Shown here piece by piece: positions 32,429 through 41,226 of a stretch of DNA of 64,000 bases. The notes under the pieces are model-generated. The model was not told where the DNA came from, did no database searches, and was given only the letters and a program-made list of their open reading frames with translations. Origin of the DNA: Ruminococcus flavefaciens (lineage in GTDB: Bacteria > Bacillota > Clostridia > Oscillospirales > Ruminococcaceae); assembly GCF_900119075.1 (NCBI RefSeq), contig NZ_FPIP01000009.1:1-64000 (forward strand), written 5' to 3'. The position numbers and the translations under genes were made by a program. Each line of letters opens with the position of its first letter. The first letter of the stretch is position 1.

Positions 32429-35400
32429 ATGAAAATCAAAAAAATAATAGCTTTTTTTATGTCTTCGATAATGACGCTGTCGGCATTATCATTGTCAAGT
32501 TTTAGTTCGTATGCAGAAACTGATTCCTTGATAGAAATGAAAACAGAAACAAATGACTCGGGAATACAATACGAAGGATTGTTCGGGTCAATGCTTTCAG
32601 ACGAGATAAGTGAGTCTGCTGAGAAAAAACAGGGAATTCTTAATTCTGACTATGCTATTTATAAGCTTGAGTATGATGAGAATGTAAAGTCTGTTGAAGT
32701 CGGTTATCGCGCTAAAAACGACTGTACTCTTTTTGTTGGTTTTTATAACGACGAAGGTACAGAGCTTATTACTTCTGTTACTAAGGAATTGAAGGCAGAC
32801 AGCAATGGCTTTGCAGAAGTGTATGCTCCGTCTGTTCTTCCGGATTATTTCCTTATAAAGGTGTTTATGGTAGACAGTCAGTTCCTTAATCCGTTGACGG
32901 ATCCATTTGTTTACAATAAGTGTACTTTCCAGATGCAGGAAATACTAAATAAAACTACAGAAAATTTTGAAGAAAATGATATTGTAAATTTAGACGAAAA
33001 AAACAATAATAATTTTGTTGTTCTTCAGGAGGGGGTAAATAAAATAACTCCCACAGATTCAACTGATATTTACATAGGCGAAGATGAGAACGGAAATTAT
33101 ATATTTGAAAATGCTGTTGATATCGCAACTCTGCAAAAAGGAGATAAAGCATTTGTGACCTGTTCTCCTGATATGATAGCGTTTAAGGTTAAGGAGATAA
33201 AGTCAGATGGAGAAAAAACTATTGTATCTCATGAAGATGTTCAAATTGATGAGTTTATTAAATTTTTGAAGGTGAACTCTGATGAATACACTGGTGAAAA
33301 ACATATAAAAGATACAACAAATGAGGAGCAGGTAGAGCATAGAGAGCAATTACCACAGCCTTTTTCACCGAATTCAGATTCTGATGATCCGTATTTATTA
33401 AAATTACCAACGATTAAATCGGAATTATCCGCTACAATTGATGATTACATATACAATAGAAACGATTTTGAAATAAACAGCAATTCTACAGGTGATTATG
33501 GTACTGTTTCTTTAAAAGAAGAAGGACATATTGAATTATATTTTGAAGCTGAAAAAGGAAAAGATGTATTTTGCAGCGCAACAGCTGATGTAAAAGTGGA
33601 AGTTGAGGTCAGTATCGGCGTTAGTTTTGAGTTGTTGAGCTTTCCAAAATTTGGTACAAGGTATCCGGTTTTTCTGACAGGTTTTGTAAATATTTATTTC
33701 TATCCTAAGTTTACGGTTACTGCACAGGGAGAAGGCGTAGTAGGCTATGAAAGAGAATTTCACCTTAACTGTGACACTAAAAATGGAATAGATTATTCAA
33801 TAACAGATCCTGTTACAAAGAAAATGTATGGCAAAGTGACAATAGAATTGGCGATAGATCTGTCATTTGAGCTTGATGTCGCCATATTTACTATTTTTAA
33901 GATATCACCTCGAGGAGGAATCAGGGCAGAAATAGAGAGTGGTTCTGAAGTTTCAAAAGGCGAAAAAATAACTGGTCATATAGATTCTGAAAATGTTAAT
34001 ATAACAAAAGAAGAACCATATGAACGACACGATTGCGAAGCTTGTTGTGATGTAAAAATATCATTTTTTATTGAATTGGATATAGTATTTTGTATAGAAA
34101 TATTTGGTGTAGATGACTTAGGCGTTGAATGGATAATACATGTTCCTATTTGGGAATCTGCCCCTCTTCAATTCTATATAAATGAAGAGGGAGTTCATAA
34201 AGGTGAATGTCCGAATAAAAGCCATAGAATAATTCTCAATGTATATGATATGGGAGAGGATAAGGGAACAAAAGGAAAGCCTGCAAAAAACGCTATGCTT
34301 TCTATAAAAACTGATGATACAGGCTATATGTACATTGAAGATGATAAAGGTCAAATAATCAAAACAAATGATGAAGGACAAGCAGAAGCATGGATAAAGG
34401 ATGAAATATTGAAAGATGAAATGACAGTTGTTATGGCTCAGGATGAAAAAGGCAATAAAGGTTATGTTGCTGTAGGAAAGTATTTTGATAATAAATTAAA
34501 GAAACCGAATTCGTTTGATATTATAATCAATAACGTGGCCCCCGAAACTCCTAAAGAGTTTTACTGTGGAATTGATCCATCTAAATCAAAAGTGCTTATA
34601 TTTGATTTATCTAAAGGTGATAAATTTGATAAGGAGAATCGTTGTATAGTAAAGAATACAAGTAATGGACAGATAAAAGTTCCGCTTTCAAATTTTTATG
34701 TTGATTATTTTAGTAAAAATGAACTTGAACCTAATTCAAGATATGTTTATTTTACAGAAGAAATAGCTGATAAATATTCAAAAGCCAAAAAAGTTAAATA
34801 TATAATTGATGAGAATGGAGAAGTAAGATTTGAAGGAAATGGATATATAAAAGCTACTATTCTTCAAGAATTATCAAAAACTAAGGAAATCAAAAAAGCG
34901 ATAATCGGGTCAGGCGTGAAAACAAATTGTATGTTAAAAGAAGATGAGACAAATGAGGAGGTTTTATACGGTTTCAATTTAAACAATTTTAAATTTGCAG
35001 ATAACAGTATAAGAAAATCGCCTGTGGAAGAATTATGTTTTAATGGCGATAATGGTGAATTTATTATAGATAAGTTTGCTTATAATAATGAGTATATCCA
35101 AAAAGTTGAGTTATCTTTATTTAAAACAATAGGCAAAGACGCATTTTACGGTTGCATTAATCTTTCTGAGATAAATATGCCGTCAAGTCTTGAATTAATT
35201 GATGACAGAGCATTTGCCAATTGTAAAAAGCTTGAAGAAATTGAACTGAATCAAGGATTGCTCAATATCGGAAAGAGCGCATTTAATGGTTCATCTGTTA
35301 TTTCGGTTTATGTGCCTTATACAGTAGAAAACATCGGTACATGGGCTTTTAATAACACACCGCTAAGAAAAATAGTTATTCGCAATCGTGATTGTATATT

Positions 35401-36124
35401 AGGCGCTTCTTTTGTTCCGGAAAACACTGTAGTATATGGTTATATGAATTCAACAGCTCATAAGTATGTAATTAACAACTCGAGTTATAATCTGAAATTT
35501 GTTCCTTTAGATCCGGAAACTCCTGATACTGTAACTCCTAAGCCTATAACAACGGTAAAAACAACAACTGCAGTTACTTCAACTTTTGTAAAAACAACCA
35601 CAACCACGGCAGCAGTAGTGACAACACAGGTAGTACCAGATTCAGAGTGCGTATTTATTGCAGTAAATGACGACAAAACAGTCAACGGTTCTACTGATGA
35701 GCTTCTTGACAGAGAGAATGTAAGGTTCTTTGACCAGCGGACTGCTAACGGCGACGGAGTGGTTTCATTCTCGTATTTACCTGATGAAAATGAAAAATGG
35801 GCGTTTATCTTTGTAAGTGAAGCAATAAACGATACCATAACAAAGGCATTTGGAACTCCTGATGCTCTTAAAATTACAACATATAACGTTGCACCCGGAG
35901 TTAAGGGCGACGCTAACGGCGACGGAGAGATAGATATGTCAGACGTTGTATTGATAATGCAGGCACTTGCAAATCCAAATAAGTATGGTATAGAAGGTAC
36001 GGATCCCAAGCATATTACTGTAAGCGGATTTGGATATGCTGATTCTGACGGAGACGGTCTTACTGTAAATGATGCGCTTCGTATTCAGCAGTATCTTTTA
36101 GGACTTATTCCTTCTTTGACTTAA
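32429..36124 (+). CDS. Very large exported protein with LRR and dockerin
   Basis: 1231 residues. Residues 1-30: signal peptide (KIIAFFMSSIMTLSALSLSS). The first 850 residues are unassigned beta-rich sequence, including an EVEVSIGVSFELLSFPKFG stretch and a polyanionic linker near 285-325. Residues about 865-1020 hold BspA-type leucine-rich repeats (IGKDAFYGCINLSEINMPSS, IDDRAFANCKKL, IGKSAFNGS). A Thr-rich linker (1030-1070) precedes a short domain and a dockerin (1160-1231: GDANGDGEIDMSDVVLIMQA, then DGDGLTVNDALRI). It would be a cellulosome-linked surface protein, perhaps binding polysaccharide or another protein. Two adjacent proteins share the dockerin type. Confidence 0.85.
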   Translation: MKIKKIIAFFMSSIMTLSALSLSSFSSYAETDSLIEMKTETNDSGIQYEGLFGSMLSDEISESAEKKQGILNSDYAIYKLEYDENVKSVEVGYRAKNDCTLFVGFYNDEGTELITSVTKELKADSNGFAEVYAPSVLPDYFLIKVFMVDSQFLNPLTDPFVYNKCTFQMQEILNKTTENFEENDIVNLDEKNNNNFVVLQEGVNKITPTDSTDIYIGEDENGNYIFENAVDIATLQKGDKAFVTCSPDMIAFKVKEIKSDGEKTIVSHEDVQIDEFIKFLKVNSDEYTGEKHIKDTTNEEQVEHREQLPQPFSPNSDSDDPYLLKLPTIKSELSATIDDYIYNRNDFEINSNSTGDYGTVSLKEEGHIELYFEAEKGKDVFCSATADVKVEVEVSIGVSFELLSFPKFGTRYPVFLTGFVNIYFYPKFTVTAQGEGVVGYEREFHLNCDTKNGIDYSITDPVTKKMYGKVTIELAIDLSFELDVAIFTIFKISPRGGIRAEIESGSEVSKGEKITGHIDSENVNITKEEPYERHDCEACCDVKISFFIELDIVFCIEIFGVDDLGVEWIIHVPIWESAPLQFYINEEGVHKGECPNKSHRIILNVYDMGEDKGTKGKPAKNAMLSIKTDDTGYMYIEDDKGQIIKTNDEGQAEAWIKDEILKDEMTVVMAQDEKGNKGYVAVGKYFDNKLKKPNSFDIIINNVAPETPKEFYCGIDPSKSKVLIFDLSKGDKFDKENRCIVKNTSNGQIKVPLSNFYVDYFSKNELEPNSRYVYFTEEIADKYSKAKKVKYIIDENGEVRFEGNGYIKATILQELSKTKEIKKAIIGSGVKTNCMLKEDETNEEVLYGFNLNNFKFADNSIRKSPVEELCFNGDNGEFIIDKFAYNNEYIQKVELSLFKTIGKDAFYGCINLSEINMPSSLELIDDRAFANCKKLEEIELNQGLLNIGKSAFNGSSVISVYVPYTVENIGTWAFNNTPLRKIVIRNRDCILGASFVPENTVVYGYMNSTAHKYVINNSSYNLKFVPLDPETPDTVTPKPITTVKTTTAVTSTFVKTTTTTAAVVTTQVVPDSECVFIAVNDDKTVNGSTDELLDRENVRFFDQRTANGDGVVSFSYLPDENEKWAFIFVSEAINDTITKAFGTPDALKITTYNVAPGVKGDANGDGEIDMSDVVLIMQALANPNKYGIEGTDPKHITVSGFGYADSDGDGLTVNDALRIQQYLLGLIPSLT

Positions 36125-36129
36125 TATTT

Positions 36130-36157
36130 AAAACTCCGACCGGTTGGTCGGAGTTTT
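36130..36157 (+). terminator. Terminator after the 1231-residue protein
   Basis: AAAACTCCGACC and GGTCGGAGTTTT pair perfectly, loop GGTT. Confidence 0.8.
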
Positions 36158-36230
36158 GGCATATATAGTGTGATTTTCTCATATAATTCACTGACCAAAT
36201 ATCGAAAAAAGGAGAACAAGATAAAACCTC

Positions 36231-36373
36231 AGAGCTCTGCTTTGCGGCTGTGCGCTGTTTACGCTGTACGGAGCATCGCGTATCGCCGAAAGGGCAGAGA
36301 ACGGCGCTTTGCCGACAGCACTGACAGACCTTGATAACGAGAAGCCGATAATCGTCCTTGACGCAGGGCATGG
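36231..36373 (+). pseudogene. Truncated copy of the amidase 5' region
   Basis: About 46 codons match the amidase gene at 38757-38900 (ALLCGCALFTLYGASRIAER, then LTDLDNEKPIIVLDAGHG). The start codon and first ~12 codons have been deleted, although the ribosome-binding-site region upstream is still recognisable (GGAGAAC). The copy ends within the catalytic DAGHGG motif exactly where the 26-bp direct repeat starts. Confidence 0.85.
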
Positions 36374-36394
36374 CGAATCAACTTAAACATAGTT
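36369..36394. repeat. Second copy of the 26-bp direct repeat
   Basis: Identical to 32176-32201 (starts CATGGCGAATCAACTT). Here only the right half of the palindrome is present. It joins the amidase fragment to the promoter region of the next LRR-dockerin gene, so it marks a duplication joint. Confidence 0.85.
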
Positions 36395-36491
36395 AAAAAG
36401 CTATTGAAATAGAATAAGTTGATAGTTTGACAGCATTTTGTATTAATTATTGATTGAATATTACAGGAATGTAAATTTTGACCGCAGGATA

Positions 36492-36520
36492 TTGTACAGG
36501 CGTTATTTTTGTGGTATAAT
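36492..36520 (+). promoter_or_regulatory. Promoter of the LRR-dockerin gene
   Basis: TTGTAC, 17 bases, TATAAT, 43 bases before ATG 36564. Confidence 0.65.
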
Positions 36521-36563
36521 TCCGTATAAGTCGAAAGACTAATGATATAAAAGGAGTAAAAAA

Positions 36564-38627
36564 ATGAAAATCAAAAAAATCTTATCTTTTGTTACGGCAC
36601 TTACTATCTCATTTGGGGCAATGCAGATAGTAAACGATTATTCACCAGACATTATCAATGCGGCTGAAAGTGATGACTTTGAAAGATTCAGCGTGCCTGA
36701 TGAGGGCTATACGTATGATGAGCGTTTTGAGTTTAAGATCTACAGCGATCATGCAGAGTTGGATTTTGCCAGAAGCTATAGTAAAGAGGAGCTGATACTT
36801 CCCGAAACAGTCAAAGGTGTGCCTCTTACAGTATTGAGTGATGGTTGCTTTATGGGATGCAAAAACCTAAAAAAGGCAATTATTCCTGATAATATAAAAG
36901 CCATTGGTGATTTAGCTTTCGGTAGCTGTGAGAATCTTGTGACCGTAACTATCCCTGATAGTGTAAAAACTATTGGTAATGCAGCTTTTAGGGGCTGTGA
37001 GAATCTCGAAACCGTATCTATTCAGGGTGAGATCGAAACGATAGGGACGGAAACATTTGCAATGTGTAAGAAATTAAAAAGCGTTGATCTCCCTGATAGT
37101 TTAAGGGAGATCAAAAGTGAGGCATTTATGCACTGTGAAAGTCTTGGATCCATAGAAATTCCTGAAGGTGTATTATCTATTGGTGAAGACGTGTTTAAGT
37201 TCTGTTCTGATCTGAAAAAAGTCATTCTTCCTGATAGTATTACGGAAATAGGAATAGGGACATTTTTATCCTGTGACAATCTTGAATCGGCAGTACTGCC
37301 AAAGAATTTAAAAAGTATAAGTGATGAATTATTTATGCATTGTATGAAACTCGAATCGGTAGAAATACCTGAAGGTGTTACAAGCATAGGAAAAAGTGCA
37401 TTCTTCTTTTGTAGAAATCTTAAAGAGCTGTCCCTTCCGAACAGTCTTGAAAGAATAGATGAAGGCGCATTTGATATGTGTGATAACATTGCTTCTGTAA
37501 CTATACCTGAAAAAATAGATAGTTTAAATTTGGATTCAAGGAATTTTGATTCGCTTACAGTTCTGAATCCTGAATTTGATTTTACATCTTTACATGGTTC
37601 TTATTATATTGACCTTATTTATGGCTATGAAGGTTCTTCTGCACAGGCATTTGCTGAGGAAAATGAAATTGTTTTTATTGCGCTTGGAGATGAAAATGCC
37701 AAGAAAGTTATAGTTGATAATGTGACATACGTTGTTTTCGATGATACTGCATTGGTTTTAAAATGTGATAAAAATGCAAAAGGTACTATCGTTATTCCTG
37801 ATAAGGTTGAAGACAAGCCCGTTACATTTATTGCGGCAAGAGCATTTGAGAAATGTAAAGATATTACCTCAGTAACTCTACCGGATGGTGTTTTAAAAAT
37901 AGGTAGTTATGCATTTGATCATTGTACTGCACTTGAGAGTATAAATATACCTGACGGCACTGCATATATAGGTGATTTTGCATTTCGCTGCTGCGATAGT
38001 CTTACATCTGTGGAATTCCCTGATAGTATCGAAATAATATGTGAATATGCTTTTGTTTTTTGTGAAAAACTCGAAAAAATAAAACTCTCCGGTGGTATTA
38101 AAGAAATAGGAGATTCAGCGTTTAGAGAATGTAGTATTAGATCAATAGTGTTTCCTGAAAGTGTTGAGTCGGTGTATAACAGCACATTTGGGGATTGCAG
38201 CAATCTCACATCAGTTACCTTTTTAAATCCACAATGTAAAATATGGGAAAATGATCGTAATTATCTCGACTCAGGAAAGGAACTCGATCATTGTGTGATA
38301 AGAGGCTATAAGGGTTCTACTGCAGAGGAATTTGCAAACAAATTTAATATTAAATTTGAAGCAATAGATGAGGAATCTTCCTCCGAAACAGCAGATAAGC
38401 CTATGAATGGCGATGCAAATGGCGACGGTCAGTTAGATATGTCTGATATTGTGCTTATTATGCAGGCGCTTGCAAATCCGAATAAGTACGGAGTAAACGG
38501 AACTGATCCAAGACATATTACTTCAGAAGGATCTAAATGTGCAGATACAGATGGAGATGGCTTGACGGTAAATGATGCACAGCGTATACAGCTTTATCTC
38601 TTAGGTAAACTCAAATCTTTAGATTGA
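36564..38627 (+). CDS. Exported BspA-type leucine-rich-repeat protein with dockerin
   Basis: 687 residues: signal peptide (1-32), then BspA-type LRR_5 repeats of about 23 residues over most of the protein in two blocks (about 75-320 and 405-560), for example IKAIGDLAFGSCENLVTVTI and IKSEAFMHCESLGSIEIPEG, and a C-terminal dockerin (GDANGDGQLDMSDIVLIMQA; DGDGLTVNDAQRIQ). BspA-like repeats mediate adhesion or protein binding at the cell surface. No catalytic domain. The signal peptide and dockerin are close to those of the upstream 1231-residue protein, which supports duplication followed by divergence. Confidence 0.9.
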   Translation: MKIKKILSFVTALTISFGAMQIVNDYSPDIINAAESDDFERFSVPDEGYTYDERFEFKIYSDHAELDFARSYSKEELILPETVKGVPLTVLSDGCFMGCKNLKKAIIPDNIKAIGDLAFGSCENLVTVTIPDSVKTIGNAAFRGCENLETVSIQGEIETIGTETFAMCKKLKSVDLPDSLREIKSEAFMHCESLGSIEIPEGVLSIGEDVFKFCSDLKKVILPDSITEIGIGTFLSCDNLESAVLPKNLKSISDELFMHCMKLESVEIPEGVTSIGKSAFFFCRNLKELSLPNSLERIDEGAFDMCDNIASVTIPEKIDSLNLDSRNFDSLTVLNPEFDFTSLHGSYYIDLIYGYEGSSAQAFAEENEIVFIALGDENAKKVIVDNVTYVVFDDTALVLKCDKNAKGTIVIPDKVEDKPVTFIAARAFEKCKDITSVTLPDGVLKIGSYAFDHCTALESINIPDGTAYIGDFAFRCCDSLTSVEFPDSIEIICEYAFVFCEKLEKIKLSGGIKEIGDSAFRECSIRSIVFPESVESVYNSTFGDCSNLTSVTFLNPQCKIWENDRNYLDSGKELDHCVIRGYKGSTAEEFANKFNIKFEAIDEESSSETADKPMNGDANGDGQLDMSDIVLIMQALANPNKYGVNGTDPRHITSEGSKCADTDGDGLTVNDAQRIQLYLLGKLKSLD

Positions 38628-38634
38628 TATTAAT

Positions 38635-38662
38635 AAATCTCCTGCCATATGGCCGGAGATTT
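38635..38662 (+). terminator. Terminator after the LRR-dockerin gene
   Basis: AAATCTCC.GCC and GGC.GGAGATTT pair around ATAT. It corresponds to the terminator at 36130 in the tandem copy. Confidence 0.75.
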
Positions 38663-38726
38663 TGCATATATAGTGTGTTCCGCTCATATAATTCAGTGAC
38701 CAATTATCAAAAAAGGAGAAACCTGT

Positions 38727-39461
38727 ATGAGAAAAACACACAGAAAAATAGTCAGTGGAGCTCTGCTTTGCGGCTGTGCGCTGTTTACGCTGTACGGAGC
38801 ATCGCGTATCGCCGAAAGGGCAGAGAAAGGAGCTCTGCCTGCATCGCTTACTGACCTTGACAACGAAAAGCCCATAATCGTGCTTGATGCAGGGCACGGC
38901 GGCATAGACGGCGGCTGCACGTCGGCGGAGGGCGTACCCGAGAAAGGCATAAATCTGGACATACTGCTTCGGCTTCGCGATCTGCTGGAGATAAACGGCT
39001 ACGAGGTCAAAGTGACACGAGACACCGACAGGTCTATCCACGATGAGGGCATAGTGGGTATCGCGGAGCAGAAGAGCTCCGACATGGACAACAGGCTGGC
39101 GATCTTCAATGAAACGGACAACGCACTGTGCCTGTCCATACACCAGAACCAGTTCACGGACGCAAAATACAGCGGCGCCCAGATGTTTTATTCCAACAGC
39201 AACAAGAACAGCGAAGCCCTTGCACGTGCGCTCCAGAGCCGATTCAGGGAGCTTTTGCAGCCTGATAATAACCGAGAGATAAAGCTCTGCGGCAAGGAGC
39301 TCTTTCTGTGCTATTACAGCGAGAATCCCACTGTAATGGCGGAGTGCGGATTCCTGTCTAACCCCGAGGAGGCGGCTATGCTGTGTACAGAGGACTATCG
39401 TGAAAAGGTGGCGTTTACGCTGTATACAGGCATAAGCGACTTCGTGAACCGAAAGAAATAG
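38727..39461 (+). CDS. N-acetylmuramoyl-L-alanine amidase (Amidase_3), membrane-anchored
   Basis: 244 residues. An N-terminal hydrophobic segment (9-27) is a signal anchor. The Amidase_3 domain has the zinc ligands in LDAGHGG (His57), a Glu in EKGINLD, the SIHQNQF histidine and the catalytic Glu in AECGFLSNPEE. It should cleave the amide bond between muramic acid and the stem peptide in peptidoglycan (CwlD/AmiC type). RBS AAAAGGAG 9 bases upstream. A partial copy of its 5' end lies at 36231-36373. Confidence 0.92.
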   Translation: MRKTHRKIVSGALLCGCALFTLYGASRIAERAEKGALPASLTDLDNEKPIIVLDAGHGGIDGGCTSAEGVPEKGINLDILLRLRDLLEINGYEVKVTRDTDRSIHDEGIVGIAEQKSSDMDNRLAIFNETDNALCLSIHQNQFTDAKYSGAQMFYSNSNKNSEALARALQSRFRELLQPDNNREIKLCGKELFLCYYSENPTVMAECGFLSNPEEAAMLCTEDYREKVAFTLYTGISDFVNRKK

Positions 39462-39463
39462 TA

Positions 39464-39489
39464 AAAAAGGCAGCTTCGGCTGCCTTTTT
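39464..39489 (+). terminator. Strong terminator after the amidase
   Basis: AAAAAGGCAGC-TTCG-GCTGCCTTTTT. Confidence 0.9.
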
Positions 39490-39520
39490 ATGATTGGTAG
39501 GATAACTTTAACTTGCAGAA

Positions 39521-39606
39521 GTGACATATGTCATTTTTTTAGTGACAAATGTCACTCAAAAAGTGACAAATGACATCTTTTCAAAGTCGCAGGAACGTGA
39601 TAGAAT
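39521..39606 (+). promoter_or_regulatory. Three 21-bp-spaced repeats and promoter of the MACPF gene
   Basis: GTGACATATG (39521), GTGACAAATG (39542) and GTGACAAATG (39563) begin exactly 21 bases apart, two helical turns. The middle copy lies in AGTGACAAATGTCACT (7-bp arms). TAGAAT at 39601 is 38 bases after the start of the third repeat. The same repeat pair and distance occur at 44514, which argues for one shared regulator. Confidence 0.75.
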
Positions 39607-39713
39607 AAGAGCATACCACAGAGGTACGGAAAAAGTTCAGGCGCCGAATATTATTCCAACAGACAAATTACATTTATCAAATCAATTTTATTATTTATTA
39701 GGGAGAGATTGTT

Positions 39714-41183
39714 ATGCCAACAAGAAGAACATCATCAACAGGAATCAAAAGTGTAAGTTCAAGACCTGCAAGAGGTTCATCAACAAGACCTGCCGGCAGT
39801 TCAACAGCCGGTGTAAAGGAGAAGGAAAATACCGTACTGGGTTATGGTATCAATGCATTAAAGGCATTATACCCAAGTATAGAGTATACTCGCCGCACAA
39901 ATCCTATTCTTAACGTAAATTACAGATCAAACGACACAGTTAAGGAAGAAGTATATTCGATACAGGATTTTCACAAGGATGCGAGCGAATCTCTGGAAGA
40001 GCTTTCCGAGAAATTTACTAATAATTCATCTTTAAATGTTTTATTTTCAGGCTTCAAGGCTGACTTTAATATTGGATTTTCAAACAGCAAAAACAGCACA
40101 AAGGAAAATGTCTATCTTAAGGCTTATGGAGTAAAATTTACTTATCGTGAACTGATGAATAAATTTGATTACAAGAATAATCTTGACAGTCAGTTTGCTA
40201 ATGACTTGAATTCTTCAATGTCGCCAAAGACTTTATTTGATATATACGGAACTCATCTTATCGTTGGCGCTTTATACGGCGGACGTGCGGATATCTGCAA
40301 TACTACTGAAAAAAGCAGCGATGAAACCGCGGAAGAATTAAAGGCAAAGCTGGAAATAGGATATAAAGACATTGCGAGCGTATCAAATAATACCGAGTGG
40401 ACAAAGACCATGAAAAGTGTTATGTCGCGTACAGATTTCCATGCTTCGTCTATTGGCGGCGACGGCGATCTGAATAATACTTCTATGGATAATTTCAGCA
40501 ATGATTTTCAGAGATGGCTGAAGTCCATCACAAAGGCAAACAGTGAATTTTGCAGTATTTATGATCGCGATTCTCTTGTTCCTGTCTGGGATCTTGCTGC
40601 TTCTTCAAGACGCAGCAATGAACTCAAAAACTATTATGAGTCAGAGCTTTCTAAACTGAACAACACAATTGCTTCAAACGATTCTTATATTACTGAGCTT
40701 ATAGTTGGTACAGGTAGTAGTTATGGTGACGCTTGTGCAGCTATCACGGCAAAAAGCGATGAATATCATATTCTTGATCTTGATATGAATTATAGCTGCC
40801 ATTCGGGATATTACATTTACATTGGTTATAAGTTAGGCTCTAAAGCAGATGCTATTAAAGATATTCAAGGCTTATATTGCACTAAGGTAAGTGAAACAGA
40901 GCATGATACCTTAAATAGTAAGAACGGTGCGACATATACTCGCGTTACCGGTTCTTATTACGGCGATCTGAATAGGGGTGTCAAGGGTACGTGGATATAT
41001 CTGTACACATCAAAAAATGCAAATAAAAAGCCAGTACGCAGAATAAATGCAGCTTTGGCTGAAAATGTAAAAGCAACCGATAATTTAGGTACAACTGTTA
41101 CATGGTTCGACACTACTAATCAAGCAAGCATGAACAGAGGAAGTAAATCCGGAAAAAAGACATTTGTTTACATGAAGCGCTGA
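39714..41183 (+). CDS. MACPF-domain pore-forming-type protein
   Basis: 489 residues; RBS GGGAGAG upstream of ATG 39714. The MACPF signature YGTHLIVGALYGG is at about 177-189, preceded by two helix-rich segments typical of the membrane-inserting hairpins. Residues 1-40 are Ser/Thr/Arg-rich with no signal peptide. Residues about 345-489 contain IYIGYKLGSKADAIKDI and DLNRGVKGTWIYLYTS, like MABP/beta-prism C-terminal domains of bacterial MACPF proteins. MACPF/CDC proteins form oligomeric pores; targets of bacterial ones are mostly unknown. The lack of a signal peptide implies release by lysis, by an unusual route, or an internal role. Confidence 0.87.
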   Translation: MPTRRTSSTGIKSVSSRPARGSSTRPAGSSTAGVKEKENTVLGYGINALKALYPSIEYTRRTNPILNVNYRSNDTVKEEVYSIQDFHKDASESLEELSEKFTNNSSLNVLFSGFKADFNIGFSNSKNSTKENVYLKAYGVKFTYRELMNKFDYKNNLDSQFANDLNSSMSPKTLFDIYGTHLIVGALYGGRADICNTTEKSSDETAEELKAKLEIGYKDIASVSNNTEWTKTMKSVMSRTDFHASSIGGDGDLNNTSMDNFSNDFQRWLKSITKANSEFCSIYDRDSLVPVWDLAASSRRSNELKNYYESELSKLNNTIASNDSYITELIVGTGSSYGDACAAITAKSDEYHILDLDMNYSCHSGYYIYIGYKLGSKADAIKDIQGLYCTKVSETEHDTLNSKNGATYTRVTGSYYGDLNRGVKGTWIYLYTSKNANKKPVRRINAALAENVKATDNLGTTVTWFDTTNQASMNRGSKSGKKTFVYMKR

Positions 41184-41196
41184 TAGTATATAAATC

Positions 41197-41222
41197 AAGC
41201 CCCCGTATATAAACGGGGGCTT
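41197..41222. terminator. Bidirectional terminator between convergent genes
   Basis: AAGCCCCCGT and ACGGGGGCTT, loop ATATAA. It serves the MACPF gene and the minus-strand GH25 gene. Confidence 0.85.
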
Positions 41223-41226
41223 CGTC

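Noticed and set aside
39521..39913. A 130-codon plus-strand frame overlapping the MACPF start
   Set aside because: It begins inside the regulatory repeats and overlaps the better-supported MACPF gene out of frame.
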